Of a stretch of DNA of 64,000 nt, positions 23,309 to 36,785 are shown piece after piece. The translations under genes were made by a program, and so were the position numbers. The stretch is from the NCBI GenBank assembly GCA_025403435.1, contig CM046350.1, positions 20,840,324 to 20,904,323 on the forward strand, given 5' to 3'. Under the pieces are notes generated by a model. It saw nothing but the letters and a program-made list of their open reading frames with translations, made no database searches and was not told where the DNA came from. Source of the stretch: Artocarpus heterophyllus. Its lineage: Eukaryota; Streptophyta; Magnoliopsida; Rosales; Moraceae. Position 1 is the stretch's first letter. Every line of letters begins with the position of its first letter.

Positions 23309-24834
23309 AAAGTACTTGTACTCTCCACTTGCCGTTGATGTTTATGGGACCATAAACATCACTATGCACAAGTTCTAGAACCCTTTCGACTCAATTGTGC
23401 TTGGACCTAAATGGTCCTTTGGTTATTTTGCCTCCTAAACAAGATTCATATTGTGATATAGATTCCACCTCTAAATAGCTTAAAGGTCAATTCCTTACTA
23501 ATCTTTGCATCCTATTTAAGCTAATATGACCTAATCGTAAGTGCCAAACATAAGTCTTGTTAGAGTAAGAGTTTTAAGCCTTTTAGAATTATCGTTAATC
23601 TCAGTGTTTAACAGTGAGTTCATCTTAGGTTTGGTAAAATATAGGTTGTTTTGCATCCATCCAATACAGATAAAAGATTTATTTTTACGAATCATAACTT
23701 TATTATTAAATAAACAAAATAAGAATCCTTAAATAAACAAGCAATAGAAACTAAATTTCTTTTAAATTTAAGAACATAAAAATAATCTCTCAAAACAGAT
23801 GCTTATAACTATCAAAGTAAACATGGACGTCTCCTACTGATTTAGCCAACTCTAAGGATCCATCATCTCTTCATAACATGAAATGCTCATGCATTAGACT
23901 TCTCATGTTCTTAAACCCCTGCAAAGAAACACAAACATGATTAGTCGCTTTAGAAACTATAACCCAATTGTCACTTGATTCTGCAACTAAACAAGTCTCA
24001 ATGATCAAAAGTTCTCACTTACCTCCTTTAGCTTAGAAGCCCTTACAATTCTTCTTGATGTGCCCAACTTTCTCGTAGAAAAAACTCTTTAGCTTCTTTG
24101 GGTTCCTCTTCTTTTTCTTTTTATCCTTGCCCTTTACTGGAATAGAAAACTTCTAATTCTTGGCCTTTTATTTCTTTCCACTCCTCAAGTTAGAGTTGGA
24201 ATTAGATGCAATCGTCAAGTTTTCCTCACCACCAACTGGAGCTTCCCTGATCAAGTTTTTGAACTCCTGCAACTGCTTTATCATCAAAGTCACATCCTAT
24301 CTATTGCTCAAGTTGTACAAAGCTCTAAATGGTATGAACTCCTTAGAAAAAGTCTCAAAAACCATAGTCATCTTTGACTCAGCATCAATGTTAGCTCCAT
24401 GAGTTTGAGCCTCAGTAAGGTACCTACGAACAACATCATATGGTCTTTCACAAGCATCCCTGATTATTGTTTGCAGTTGAGAAGTTTTTGAAGAGTACCT
24501 TGCCATTTCGTCAAGGCTTGACATCCAAACATGTCCTCAAGATTTTCCATGATCTGTTGAGCAATTTCATGATCGTCATGGTGGACCTGTAGTACGTTAT
24601 TCATGCTAGCCATGATATAGCAACGAGCTTAATCGTCAGCATCCTTCTAGTGATCATATACTTGGATTTGTTCATTAGTGGATTACTAGTAGGCATAGTA
24701 GGACATGGTATGGTTACGACAAATTTAAGTTTCTCAAAGGATTAAACAATATTCAGGGTCCTTTTCTAATCATTATAATTCCCACCAACTCGAGTGTTTT
24801 TGTCAAATATCAAAGATAAAGCGTTTTTAGACAT

Positions 24835-27800
24835 TTTGATCTATAACAAAGATTCATGTACCAAACAAAAAAAAACATGCAATAACAATTTAGTATGATA
24901 ACACAAAAAAATAAGCATACAATGTGTTTATGTATCAAAACTTTAAAAAAATCACAACCTTACAATGATCATTTCTAACTTAGAATTCAACACGCTGTGT
25001 TGTATTCACCCCAAATGTTTCTCTAAACGAGACATTTATAGTATAGAAAGGGGTTGTCGTATCCATAGGGAGGTGGGTATTTGAGAGATTAAAATTTTCA
25101 GTTCCAAATCGAAAAGGATTTGTCAAAATCAAACTTAAAAGAAAACAATTATTTTTGGCAAATTTTGAAATAAGATTTTTAAAACATAAAATTAAAATGG
25201 TAAACTTCGAGAATCTCTAGTAAGTTTTGTAACTGCTATAAAATTTTAACTCTAATTGCAAATTATCTAAAGCATTTAATTTATTCTATCTTTTCTCATT
25301 AATTGTAAGCAATTTTACTAATTTTACAAGTCAACCTAAAGCAACAGTATAGCAAGTATAATGAAGTAAAGATTTTCCTATAAAAAGTAGCAAAATAATC
25401 ATCTTTCACTAATAATATAGTGCACTAATTATAAAAATTATAAACGCTATCATTACAATTATAATTAGCATAATTTTAAAGTAGACAATAACAAATCAAA
25501 ATTATTATATTTAAATGGAATAAATTTTTATGTTAATTTTGACAGAAGCTCATCTTATGAAATCTCTAAAATCAACAACATAACATGCCATAATATAGTA
25601 AAAGACATTTCATAAAATCAAGCATTATTTAATTATTATTATTATTAATTATGCAAAACAATTCAATTACATCGACAAAGCATGACTTAATTTATGTAAA
25701 AATGGGCAGCATAACAATACTAACAATAATTATTAAAAACTTGAAAAATATAATTTATTACATAAAAATAAAAACATTACAAAGCAGATATACAGTAAAA
25801 AACTATGCCAGAGTACTACGCATACAAGATCATCTCTCTGCTTCATCAAACTTTCTACACTAATTTAGGAATTATTTTAATCTTAAAGGTAGGATGGGAA
25901 GAGTGCTATAACAGCATTTCCTCCCAAAAACTGTTGAATCAAAGACTCAATACATAGCAAAAAGGGAAAGAAAGAAAAAAAGGCCAGGAATGGCTGTGCG
26001 TGGGGGAGGAAGGGGAAGAAACATCTAAGAAGAGGCCATTTATAGTGAAAATAATTCACTTTTTTCTTTATTTATTTTTATTTATTCTTTTATTCTTTTA
26101 TTTCTTTCTTTGGATAATTTGGATTTCTTATGCAAATCTGGATTTCTTTTTCTTTTTTTCTTTTTTTTTCTTTTGCGACGCAGCCACTGAGATTGTTATT
26201 ATTATTTATTTTTTTCTTTTAATGCTAGGACACGTTGTTCGCTATGTGAACTAGAATATCTAATCATGTGCGGCACACATACAGGTCAGATGATTTTTAT
26301 CCTTCGGATGTGCTGTCCTTGACTGTAGGAACGGTTGAGATGAAGTCAGATTGATATGGGACTGGTGGGACAGATGATGATCGTTAGATCGGTCAAAAAA
26401 TATAAATTTAACGGCTCACAAAACGAGCGCACAGGACGCTGATAGTACACGATCCGAAACACTACTGAAGACAAGTCTGACAAGCGTTAGGACATGTGAC
26501 GGACCAGATTGATTTGACGACTTGATTCGACGGCCCAAATTGTGCCACGTATCATTTCTTTTGATTTTTGATTACTTGTGCATCTAAGATCCGATTTTGC
26601 CCTTTTTGTGCCGTTTTGTTTCGTTTTTCCTTTAGATTTTAAATATAAAATTAATTATCTTACAAACAAAATATTTACAATAATTTTAAAATATTTATTT
26701 TATACAAAACACACTAAAAATAAATAAAAAAATTAAAATTAACAAACCTTCACAAAAATATTATTTAGGACTCATAATTATTTTTAGAAATTACTAAGAA
26801 TATAATAGAATATATTTATAAACTAAAAACTTATTTACAAATACTTTAACACTAAAAATAAAATTTCACAACATTATTTTTATTGTTTTAATTATTTTCA
26901 AGCTAAATAGTTATTTAACACACCGAAATAACTCTAAAAATTACCAAAAATATTATTAAAAAACACACTAAAAACACATTTTTAGAAAAATTTAGACACT
27001 AAGACACAAAAATCCTATTTATCACAAAATGCTATAATTAAGGGATTTAATAAGAAATGTTAATGTAAAATAACAATATTTAGCCTTAAGAAATGTATAT
27101 TTTCACAGTCTCATCACACCCCTAACTAGCATATTGCTAGTCCCTAGCAACTAAAGCGATATAATTTTGAAATGACTTATAGAATATTCATACAATGCAT
27201 AACATTTAACTATAATTTGACTAACTTAACTAGATAAAATAACAAAACAAAAATTTGATTTAAGCAGTTTATATTCTGTTCAACAAAATGTATGCAAGCC
27301 AAACATAGTGCAAAAAGAAATAATAAATAATTATGAAGTTTCATAAAAAATGAAGAATAAATTTGTTATATTATTTTACTTCAAGTCACTCCTGTAGGTA
27401 ATAAACACTTTAAGTTTATTAATTAGAACAATTAAAGAGCAGAAATATAAAAAATATATATATACATCTAAAAATTAAACAAAATTTACTATTGTCGGTA
27501 ATACAATGTCTGGTGCCCTTAAGCTTTCTCCATAACCCATTTACTATGCTTTAAGTCAGTAACTTCCAAATGTTGGCCTAAGGTACTAGATGTTGAAGCA
27601 CCCTATGGAACTTACTTGCTCGAGTTAAAAAAGGATATAAAATCAAACTTATCCAACTTTTATTCATTAATTTACATAGTTTACACTATTTATTTACACT
27701 TTCTTTTTTTATCTTTTTTATTTTGATTTATTATTTAATTTATTTAATTAAATTTGAAAATGTTACTGCCTTTAATTGTTCATCTTCATAAAATAAAAAA

Positions 27801-29095
27801 CTCAAATATTTATAGCTTTTGACTTACCACCACAATTAAGCATTATAGCATACAAACATTTTGAAAAATAAACACACAAAAATGTTAAAGAACCCGTGTT
27901 TTGAGAGTTCATAAAGTTAGACAATTAAAAGAATAGAAAAATGATATTACATTATTATTACATTCAAAAATCAAGATAGATTAATAACACATTAATTACT
28001 AAGAAACTAATATTTAGAAAACACTATTTTATTTAATTTTCTTTTAATGACTTACACAACTAACAAAAACTCACATTTGGGGCTTTGATTGCAACCTCGT
28101 TAGACAAACCAAAACACTTCAGACAAGCTACTCAAACACTTCCAAAAGCTGTTTTCAGATTCAAGAAGCCAAAAATTGCTTTTAGAAAGTTCCACCAAAC
28201 AAACCTTATACATATAGACACATAATATTTTCGAAGTACAAGAAGTACTGTATGATCGATAATATTTTCTAAATTATGGGACAAATTCTAATATAACATA
28301 AGCTTCGAGACAAACATTTTCAAATACCCTGCCAACCAAATTCCACATTTTCCTTATTTGACTTCTTTCTCCAATCTTTTATGGTATAGGAATGTGTTCT
28401 CGAACTAAAACTCTAGTATAATTTTGGAGGTCACCCCCCTCCTTTCCAATACCTTGATTCTTTTGGTTGAATTTTACTTGAATCTTTTATTCTTTTGATC
28501 TTAACTTTGCAACACACCTTATTAGTGTTGCTCACCTTTTCCATCTTTATCGAGATTAAATGGCTCTCTTTTCCAAAACTCATACCTATCTTAAGCTTGG
28601 TCATTTTATTGTCCTTAACGAATTCGTTATCCAACATATAGAATTCTTTTACAATATTTCAATTATAGCAAATAAAAACATATATAATTGAATTAGTCAC
28701 AACACACTTATAATCAACAAAATCACAAAAAAAGGAAACATATAGATAACTAACTAATTAACTATTAAATAAATTAGTTATAAGAACCCTTGATAACAAA
28801 AACTAATATAACTAAAATCTACATTTAAAACCAAACTACAAAGATTTCAACAATATTGACGATAAAACTAAAATCACACACATAAATGTTAAAAATATTG
28901 TAAATAAAAAGCTAACAATGCACACATCAAATTATAACTAAACCCTTAACAATAAAACTATATAACTATTAAATAAATCTAAATTATAAAAACTCTTAAT
29001 GAATAAATTAATACAATTAAGAACTTTAGGAAAAATAACTAAACTAATTGCAAAACCTAAATTACAAAAGCCCTTAAATAACTAAAAGTAATAAA
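24835..29095. other. AT-rich region without genes, probably LTR-derived
   Basis: No coding region is recognised. The tract 24975-25300 (GGTTGTCGTATCCATAGGG, then AT-rich) resembles plant LTR sequence in style. 26230-26600 is a relatively GC-rich block with words typical of LTR promoters (GATCGTTAGATCGG, ACGGCCCAAATTGTGCC). 27110-27160 has the CTAGCATATTGCTAGTCCCT dyad. 28130-28190 carries a partial MITE end similar to 35790-35850. The simplest reading is a minus-sense LTR of an unidentified element, but no termini or target duplication could be fixed. Confidence 0.4.
26036..26046 (-). promoter_or_regulatory. Possible TATA box of an LTR-like promoter
   Basis: On the minus strand the sequence reads CACTATAAATGGCC, preceded (plus coordinates 26230-26600) by a GC-richer promoter-like block. 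The context suggests a retrotransposon promoter, though no flanking element is identified. Confidence 0.35.
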
Positions 29096-29100
29096 CTAAC
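29096..29100. repeat. Target-site duplication CTAAC (left) of solo LTR A
   Basis: CTAAC immediately precedes TGTAACGCCC and recurs at 33311-33315 immediately after GTGTTACA. Confidence 0.9.
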
Positions 29101-29514
29101 TGTAACGCCCTGCCTTTTCGAGCTATCACTTAACTGTCTTAAATATCATTTCTTAACTTTAAACATACTTTAAATGAATACTAATCTTACTTAGTAAAAA
29201 AATGTTGGGTAATTTTTCTTAAACATACTTAAAAATGTTATGACTTCTGTTGCAAATGAAGTTGACACATAGCTTACACTTTAAAATCATTTCAAATGTT
29301 TCTTAAAACTTATTAAGAAACATAAACTGAAATATAGCTTAAGACTTAACTTTATAAACATTTAAGACCTTTCGTAAATATATCTTTTAAAATGATTTTC
29401 GTAAAACATTTCTTATAAAATGTTTCCTTAAATATTTTCTTAAAACTTATTAAACGCTATTTCAAATAGTAAAAAACATTTTCTTTGAATAGTAGAAACA
29501 TACTAGAGTGGTAT

Positions 29515-29650
29515 CTATACCTATTTTTCACATCTGTCCACCTAGCACCGAGCTCGTCAACCAGTTCTACTGGTCTCCCATACTATACCTATCTATCACA
29601 TCTGTCCACCTAGCATCGAGCTCGTCAACCAGTTCTACTAGTCTCTCGTA
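29515..29650. repeat. 68-bp tandem duplication in LTR A
   Basis: Two copies starting CTATACCTAT at 29515 and 29583 share CACATCTGTCCACCTAGCA and GAGCTCGTCAACCAG, with a few mismatches. Confidence 0.9.
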
Positions 29651-31270
29651 AGACTACCTATAGCATGAAGGAACTTGTAATGAGCTTATGCTTAGTAAGT
29701 TTGAACATTATCTCACAAATCATTTAAAACATTATCTCATAAACGTTTCTCATAAAACATTTCTTAAACTTTTTTTTTATAAAACGTTCTTCATTGTAAA
29801 GCCTTCCTCAAAATGTTTTTTTTCCCTAAACACATCATATAAACATTTCATGGAAAGGAATGTAAGTAAAATCATAATGTATGATTCTATTTATGCTCAA
29901 TTATGAACTTTTAATTATAAGCTTCTTATTATCATTTTTAACTTGCTTGAACTTCTTGTCATTATTCTTATCTTGTGAACTTTAGTGTTCGTACCAACAT
30001 CATCAATTGTGAGATCATAAACATAATGCTTCCCTTATGGAAGACCTAAGACCATCAAATAGCAAGTCCATAACTTGTATACCTCATATCAAGAAGGCTG
30101 GTATGACACTTTAATATCATATTTGATTTACCTTCTTGTAAACTTTAGTGAGCACCTCAAATTCTAACATATCATATGCTATAACTTTAGCATTTAAACA
30201 TTAAGCATAGCAAATGCAAACATGTTGCATATCTTGACTTGAACTTTAAAACATGATGCATAACATATACAAACATACTTTACACATAATATTTGCAAAT
30301 ACATTGTAAGTTTTGACTTGATCTTTAAAACATAATGCATTACATGTACAAACATACTTTTAAACATAATAGTTGTAGAGACATTGCAAATCTTAATTTG
30401 AACTTTAAAAACTGATGTATACTTCAAAAACAACTTGCATGTTATTTGCAAATACACATAAAGCACTAGAAAATCATTTTCTTCACGCCATAGGTGAGGT
30501 TTAAAACTTACCTAGATAACGCTCTAGCATTCACATTTTATTCTTTTTCCTTCTATTAGCCAACTTCTATGTCTTGTTCAAACAACACCCAACTATTGGT
30601 TAATTTTTTTATTATCAATCTACTAGATTGAAAACAAAACTTTAAACTTTAACCATTCATTCCCTTTTATTTAACTTTATATCCTATCAGTTTACTTTTT
30701 CTTTACTTTGTATCCCATCGGTTTGCCACTCCCTTTAACTTTGTAATCCAACAGGTTACGTTTTACTTTGCTTAACTTTATAACCCCTTAGGTTACCTCT
30801 TTTTTTTTTTTTTACTTAACTTAAATGTCTCTTGGTTAAATTTTCTGTCTTACTTGATGATTTTGTTACTTAACATATTACGGTAACTTTGTAACCCATT
30901 AGGTTACCTTTTTTTTACGTAACTTAAACGTCCATTAGTTAAACTTCCTGTCTTACTTGACTGTTTTGTTTTTTAACATATTACGTGATATTTTCCACCT
31001 AAGAGAATTTTACTAATTTGGAGTGTTCAGCTCCATTTTGGCCATTTTCTTAAAAATGACGATTTTACCCTTGATAGGTTTTTTGAAAACTTCGTAACTT
31101 TACTAAATTCGTTGCTTAACTTTACCATATAATTACTTATGGGTTTGCAAACATTTCTAATTAGGGCATTTTCCTAAATCAGGCATTTCATGTCCGTTTT
31201 GGCTGTTTTAAGAAAATGACCATTTTGGCCTTAAGGGGTCTTAGAAAACTTTCGAAAGCCGTTTTAAAAC

Positions 31271-31330
31271 ATAACTTACATTTCTTTACGTCTTATAACA
31301 ATAACTTACATTTCTTTACGTCTTATAACA
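31271..31330. repeat. 30-bp perfect tandem duplication in LTR A
   Basis: The 30-mer starting ATAACTTACATTTCTTTACG occurs twice in a row at 31271 and 31301 without mismatch. Confidence 0.9.
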
Positions 31331-33125
31331 TTACATAAAACTAAACAATAGTTTTCCTTTTAATAAAATCTTTGTTATCAAAATTTAATAGTATTGACAT
31401 GTAATGCAAAAATTTTGACATTTTTGCCCTTAACATTCTTTTCTTTCCTTTCCTTGAAAAACCTTAAATCCTTTAAAACTTAACATCTGTGGTTACTGTC
31501 TTCCTATAGTAGTGCATGAAATCAGAATTCCTTAGTGAAAACCCAATTTTACTCGATTTTACTGTTTTGGCTCGAAACATAAAAATCTTAACATTGTTGG
31601 GCCCAAGACCAAAAACAATTGTTTAATACCAAACTATTTAGTTTTTCACAAGAAGTAAAACTTACAAAAGCTCTTTGGTCAATTTCAAAATATTTCATAA
31701 TGTTTTCATTTTATGAAATTTTTGTGCTTAAAATTTTGTAAAATTCATAACATACAAACCATACAAATTTTGACAAACTGCTATGTTGCCTTAACAGGGC
31801 AATGAGTTCTACAACTTCCGTGTTTTAAATTTCTAGAAAATCCAATGTTAAGGTGGACTTTTCGATTGATTTTCTAATTTGTCAAACTTTTGGAAATCTT
31901 TGCAATTTAGTCCTCTTAGAATTTTACAAAACTTTCCCTATAACAATTGTTGCCCTCATTGTTTTGGCAGATCTTATGCCTTGTTTGGAAAATAAAGTGG
32001 CCTCTAAGGCCCTCAAAATTATCATTTCTTAAAACTAGTTAAACTTTGCATTTTAACAAACTTTAATAGTCTTTTCATTTTTAACACAAAAAACCTACTT
32101 TTTAAGCTCCATCAACATTATCACTATCATAAAACATAAACCAATCATGCCATAGAGTCCTTTATACATGCCATAGTCCAAATAGATTACAAACCATAGT
32201 CTTATCTCATGAAGATATCAAATTTTTGAGACTAGGGTTTAGGATTTTTACTAAGAATTTCTCCAAACTTTTGATCCTCTACTTATGTGTTTGAATTTGA
32301 TTAGCTTCCTTTTCATAAACCATGACAAAATTTCATCCAAAACCTATCCATAACTTTGAAAAAAATCACTAAAAGCCATAGGAAAAGTGTAGATTTTTAC
32401 CTACAAAAGTGGTTAATCTTGACACCAATATATGAACTTAATTCTAAACTTGATTGGAGATTGTTTTCTTGAAAAATATTGAGAGGGTATGAGGATATGG
32501 GAATCGCTTTTGGTAGACAGAAAATAGGTATTTTTTTTCTTTCTTTTCTTTTTTCATGCTTTACATGAAAATAAATTATGGAGACCAATCTTTGGTCTCT
32601 GTTGTGTGCTAAACTAGTACAATTTTGGAGAGGGTAAGGTGGCCTTTTCTTCATTATTTAAATGTCTCCAAGTAAGCCCTACAAATCCAAATTTAAACTG
32701 ATATTATTTTTTCTATATTGTCGATGTATGACTCATACTACCAGTATTCATTTTTACAGTATGTTTCGTGGTCCATAAGCTTCCTCATCATCCACACAAT
32801 GTAATTCATATACAACATAGCTTTACATAGTCTAATATCTATAATGGATTACTTTATGCAGTATAATTTACATACTGCTTAACTTTATCAGTATAATTCT
32901 TATACTACATAATTTATCAATGTAATCTTTACACTGCATTACTCTCATACTACATGATTTCTATCTTAAAAATTTGTTGCAATACATTATGCAACAATTA
33001 AGCTCTTCAGCTTATTTTCTTATCTTTCTTCCTTGTTTAAGACTATGGCATAATTTTTAATCTTAAAAATCTTATTTTCACCTTTGTGGAATTTTTTCTA
33101 AAATAACCCCAAATAATCGTCTGAC

Positions 33126-33271
33126 CGGCAAGCCGCCTGGGAAGATTGGCAGGCCGATCTTGTGAGTCTGGCAGATCGTCCAAGGCAAGAATTGAATTTT
33201 GCCTCTAAGACATTTCACTGGCATACCGAAGTAAGGTTTCCAGCAGGCCAATTGGCATATCCAGTAGGTCG
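33126..33271 (-). repeat. Phased palindrome array in LTR A (degenerate)
   Basis: Degenerate CGGCAGGCCG cores start at 33126, 33147, 33169, 33219, 33241 and 33262, with intervals 21, 22, 50, 22 and 21 bp. It lies 40-185 bp from the sense-strand start of the LTR. The copies are more eroded than in C and D3. Confidence 0.75.
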
Positions 33272-33310
33272 AAGCAGAAAAGGTCACACCAAAAATTCTC
33301 AAGTGTTACA

Positions 33311-33315
33311 CTAAC
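33311..33315. repeat. Target-site duplication CTAAC (right) of solo LTR A
   Basis: It is an exact partner of 29096-29100. Confidence 0.9.
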
Positions 33316-33810
33316 AACTCAAAAAATGCAAACTCATAACACTTACCCAATGAAGAGAGAAAGAAGGTGCAGGTGGTGGCAAATGCAATGGCGACAGCAA
33401 CGGCTAATAGTGTCGGCAATTGTGAGGCAATGGAAGCAAAAACTAAGGGCGGTGACAAACACAAGCGAAGAGAGAGATGAAAGGAAGACAACAAAGACAA
33501 TAGAGGAGACGATGAAGGCAAGGGGATAAAGTTGATCGATGGAGAGAAGCGAGTGAGTAGACAGAGAAAGAAGTACTGTTCTTTGGAGTTTGATTTTTTG
33601 AAACCCCGTACTTATTACACAACAAAATTTAACCGTTAAATAATAGACATTATATGACAGGTTGCAGCACAAAAATCCAAAACATAGAGGTTTTCTACCG
33701 TGTTATTTATGATGATAGATTGCTAGAAACCATCTTCTAATGGCAGTCATCTAAAGTATTAATTGTAATAGTGAAAATAAACATGCCGAAAGAAGGTTAT
33801 AAAGTACTCA

Positions 33811-33842
33811 ACATAAATAATAATAATAATAATAATAATAAT
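33811..33842. repeat. (AAT)n microsatellite
   Basis: About ten uninterrupted AAT units are present. Confidence 0.95.
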
Positions 33843-35514
33843 TAAAAAAATTTTAAAAAAAAAGTAAAAGACGCATAAATTGGATGATGCCTTTAAATTT
33901 AAAGATCTATCCTTGCACTCAAAATAGGCAAAAGAACCTCATTAAAGCCCTTTTGAATGCAAAACTTGCTGTAAAAATCCACTCAAGATCAAGAAAAGAG
34001 TCCGCGATATTGAACGAGCCTAAAATTATAAATAAGAACTTGACTATTTGCCCAACTTACAACCTTTTTCACGTCAAACATGCAAAGTATTTTTTTTTTT
34101 TCATGTTTTTTCAAAGTTCATAACCTTTCGCAAGTTATCAAGTTAACATTGTCTTGTGATTAGATTCTATAGTCTCCTTGTAGTCTCCTCTTGTACATTG
34201 CTTTTTCTCCCTCTAAGTTACCTTAAAAGTTCTGTATACATATTTGAACTTTTATCTCAAATATTAGGATTATTATTCTGAATGGTAGTCCTTATCCATA
34301 AACTGTCAGAAGGTCTAAGAAGTAAAGGAACCAAGTGGTTGCTGGAGTATTAAAAAAAATCAATCCAAATATTAATAAGTGGAGGCACATTCATCAAACA
34401 AAAATAATTGCCCAAAACTAGTAAAACTATACATATGCAACGACAATAATTATAACATGAAAGAATGAGAGACAAATTTAATCTAGGGGAGTATAAAAAT
34501 TAGGATTATTAGGACAATTAGTTCTTGAATTAGTAGAATAGAATTTTATTGTCTGAATTTTAATTTTAATACATTACTCAACGTACTTTCTATTTTTTTA
34601 TATATTTTTGTTCTAACCATAAAATTGACTACGAATTCTAATAATTTAACAAAAATAATCATATATCCATCACATGATCCCTTAAAATGTTGAAGAAATA
34701 AATTATGCACAAAATTTTCTCTTGAATATTGTTAAAGTCATTGACAACTATAATATCCACTTTGTAACTATTCATGTAGAGCTATAACTTATTATGCAGT
34801 AAGAATATTATTTACGTTAAATTTCAAAAAAATTGTTTGTCAATTTTAGTATCAAGCACTAAACATGTCCAAAGATAAAGGTTTATAGAATATTTGGCTG
34901 AAGTTAAATTTTTTGAGCTAAATTATCAAAATGCTTATAATTATGGGAGCAATAATACTGATAATCCTTAAAATTAATAGCAAAAATTTGAGAAAAAGTT
35001 CGTAAATAGCAGTTTTCATGTATATTAGGATTCATTTTGTTGGTAACTTGCAAAATCAATAGCTTGATATTTACCACCAATTTAAGTAAATATGCTTCCC
35101 AAAACTTATAATAATTATTATTTAGGTTAAAAATAATTTAAAATTGACAATATTATAATGATTAAATGAAAGAGTTGATACATCAATTAATAACAATTAA
35201 ATGTTAAATATCTGTGTTTACTGTTTGACACGTGAAATCCACTATCCTATTTTCATAACTTATCATGTTAATAGATTTTATATGTCAGATCTGAATGCAG
35301 AGAGTGTAAAATAGAGTGAGAAAGAGAATGTTGTTAACATTTCTCTTAACATTAAAAACAACATTATTTTAGAAAGTAGTTTTCTTACTCAAATGCTAAG
35401 ATTTGACATATATCGGCTCAATTATTTAACTTTGCACTAGGGATGCTCTAATTGTGCTGCGATTTCACCTTGAAAATAACATTGTATTGGAGCTATTTAT
35501 AAACGTGTTTGGAA

Positions 35515-35861
35515 GAATTTTGCTTTTGCTTTTGTTTTTAGTCTTTAGAAGAAAAGTAAAAACAGTGTCTTTTTAGTAAATGTTTAGAACCATATATTTT
35601 AAAAGTGCTTAAATATCTCAAAATAGATTTTAAAAGTTTTGATATAATGTAAAAATATTAGAATGAAGATTAATAATGTCTTATTAAAATTTTAGTACAA
35701 GTTTCAAAATCATATACGAAGAGTTCTTTCTTTCAGAAGCTACGTTTTGTGATTTTGACTATAAGCGCTTTAAAAAAGCTAATTAAGCTCTTCTGACAAA
35801 TTATCCAAACATTTTTAAAAGCTGCTTTTAAATTCAAGAAGCCAAATGCAGTGCCAAACAG
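35515..35861. mobile_element. MITE-like element with GTGTTTGG / CCAAACA ends
   Basis: The left end GTGTTTGGAAGAATTTTGC and right end GCCAAATGCAGTGCCAAACA are imperfect inverted copies, about 350 bp apart. Inner words such as AAATGTTT and AAAAGTGCTT also recur inverted. The right end resembles 28130-28190. Ends of this kind occur in plant hAT-like MITEs. No target duplication could be assigned with confidence. Confidence 0.45.
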
Positions 35862-36780
35862 ACATTATGTGTGTATGTATATATGAGTGTGATTTTAATA
35901 GTTACGTTTTCAATAGGTACTACTGTTATTGACTATGTGATATGAATCAATACTTGTATAAAATTAGGTAGTTGACCAAAAAATTATAATAATTACGAAG
36001 TGAGTTTTTATCACATCACGTCATAAATTATTGTTAAAATATTCCTAATTGACCCGCGACCTATCACGTGATACATAAGCTGCTCAATAATTTAGTCAAA
36101 GAATTCGATCGACTGGAAGTAATAAGATTCCGGGGATCAGATGAAGGAACACAAAGGAATCAACTACTGTACGTAGCACGTGGGCATAAGCATTATCTGC
36201 ATCGTAATATGGCTAAAATCTTAAAACTCATTTTCAGTGGAATACAAGAGTTGCAATTCAATCAGTTCGTTGGAAAATTAACAATTGCAGTTGAAGGAGA
36301 TATCGATCAGCATGCATGAGGATGATCTAGTCATACGAGGCCATAAGGAGAGTGACCAAACTCCCCAAAAAACAAGCCACGTTTGGTCCAACACACGTGA
36401 TGGTTCGGCCCGTTTTATGCCACGGACAAAACATGGCTGGCCACGACACGTGATGGCCCTCGTGAGAGTTTAACCCTGTTCAACATTTTGCAATATATAT
36501 ATTTATATTTGTACGTTTATATTATACACTTGCCCCTACCCTTGGGATCTTCCTCGTAAATGATGGTGCACAAACTAGTTCGCATGTGAACATGTGCATA
36601 TAAAGAGTCATATATTACAAAAAATGACAAAGAGAAACTAGATATGGTATCATCCAAATATATTACACAAGTTCGAGGTTCTTTAGAAGTGCAAGAATTG
36701 TGATTCTCTTCTGTGGATGCCATATGTTCCACGGAATATTTTTGGTAGCATATAAAGTTTAGAGACTGCAACATGTCAAT

Positions 36781-36785
36781 TGTCA
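36781..36785. repeat. Target-site duplication TGTCA (left) of element C
   Basis: TGTCA precedes the LTR start TGTCACGCC and recurs at 45843-45847 after GTTACA. The target matches the first five bases of the adjoining LTR, giving TGTCATGTCA at the junction. Confidence 0.93.

Larger units (their letters stand above)
18856..24834 (-). pseudogene. gag-pol: Copia D2 gag-pol, degenerate and interrupted
   Basis: A Ty1/copia polyprotein reads leftwards from ATG at 24834 (MSKNALSLIFDKNTRVGG). Gag occupies about 24040-24834; its zinc knuckle near 24050-24085 has lost the first two Cys and keeps only the GHIKKNC half. Integrase covers roughly 20700-24000 and is split by solo LTR D3 (21271-23303). The reverse-transcriptase start is at 20304-20492. 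Near 19851 the catalytic stretch reads FYVLLFGND: nine bases coding the two Asp and the next Ile are missing. AVGSLMY-CTRP is at 19474-19719. RNase H is open at 18856-19230 with EAEYVA-type and YCDN residues; its stop codon lies inside the LTR. Frameshifts and stops are frequent. No 5' LTR or primer site is visible to the right, so the 5' end is lost. Confidence 0.88.
29101..33310 (-). mobile_element. Family A solo LTR (4.21 kb) with target duplication
   Basis: It starts TGTAACGCCCTGCC and ends AAGTGTTACA on the plus strand, with CTAAC on both sides. No internal region or partner LTR is present. Minus sense is inferred because the minus strand reads TGTAACAC...GGGCGTTACA, matching start and end of element B. 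It is homologous to 1-2556. Internal features are a 68-bp tandem duplication (29515-29650), a 30-bp one (31271-31330) and a palindrome array near the sense start. Its size and ends suggest a Del/Tekay-type gypsy LTR; no coding part is available to prove that. Confidence 0.88.
33316..36780. other. Intergenic DNA between LTR A and element C
   Basis: No gene is recognised. 33326-33540 is a purine-rich stretch that gives long Arg/Glu-rich frames on one strand and Ser/Leu-rich frames on the other, which looks compositional. 33811-33842 is an (AAT)n microsatellite. A MITE-like unit lies at 35515-35861. 36062-36073 is the palindrome TATCACGTGATA. 36360-36470 is a GC-richer stretch with two ACACGTGATGG copies (CACGTG is a G-box core). 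Open frames at 36068-36319 match nothing I know. Confidence 0.5.

Noticed and set aside
29101..33310. Family A unit as a complete retrotransposon
   Set aside because: No primer-binding site, polypurine tract, second LTR or coding region is found between the TGTAAC and GTTACA ends; a solo LTR fits better.
33306..33672. Overlapping open frames on both strands
   Set aside because: Purine/pyrimidine strand bias alone explains open frames on both strands; no domain is recognised.
36068..36473. Two short overlapping open frames in a GC-richer patch
   Set aside because: They overlap in different frames, are short and match nothing I recognise; described as intergenic.
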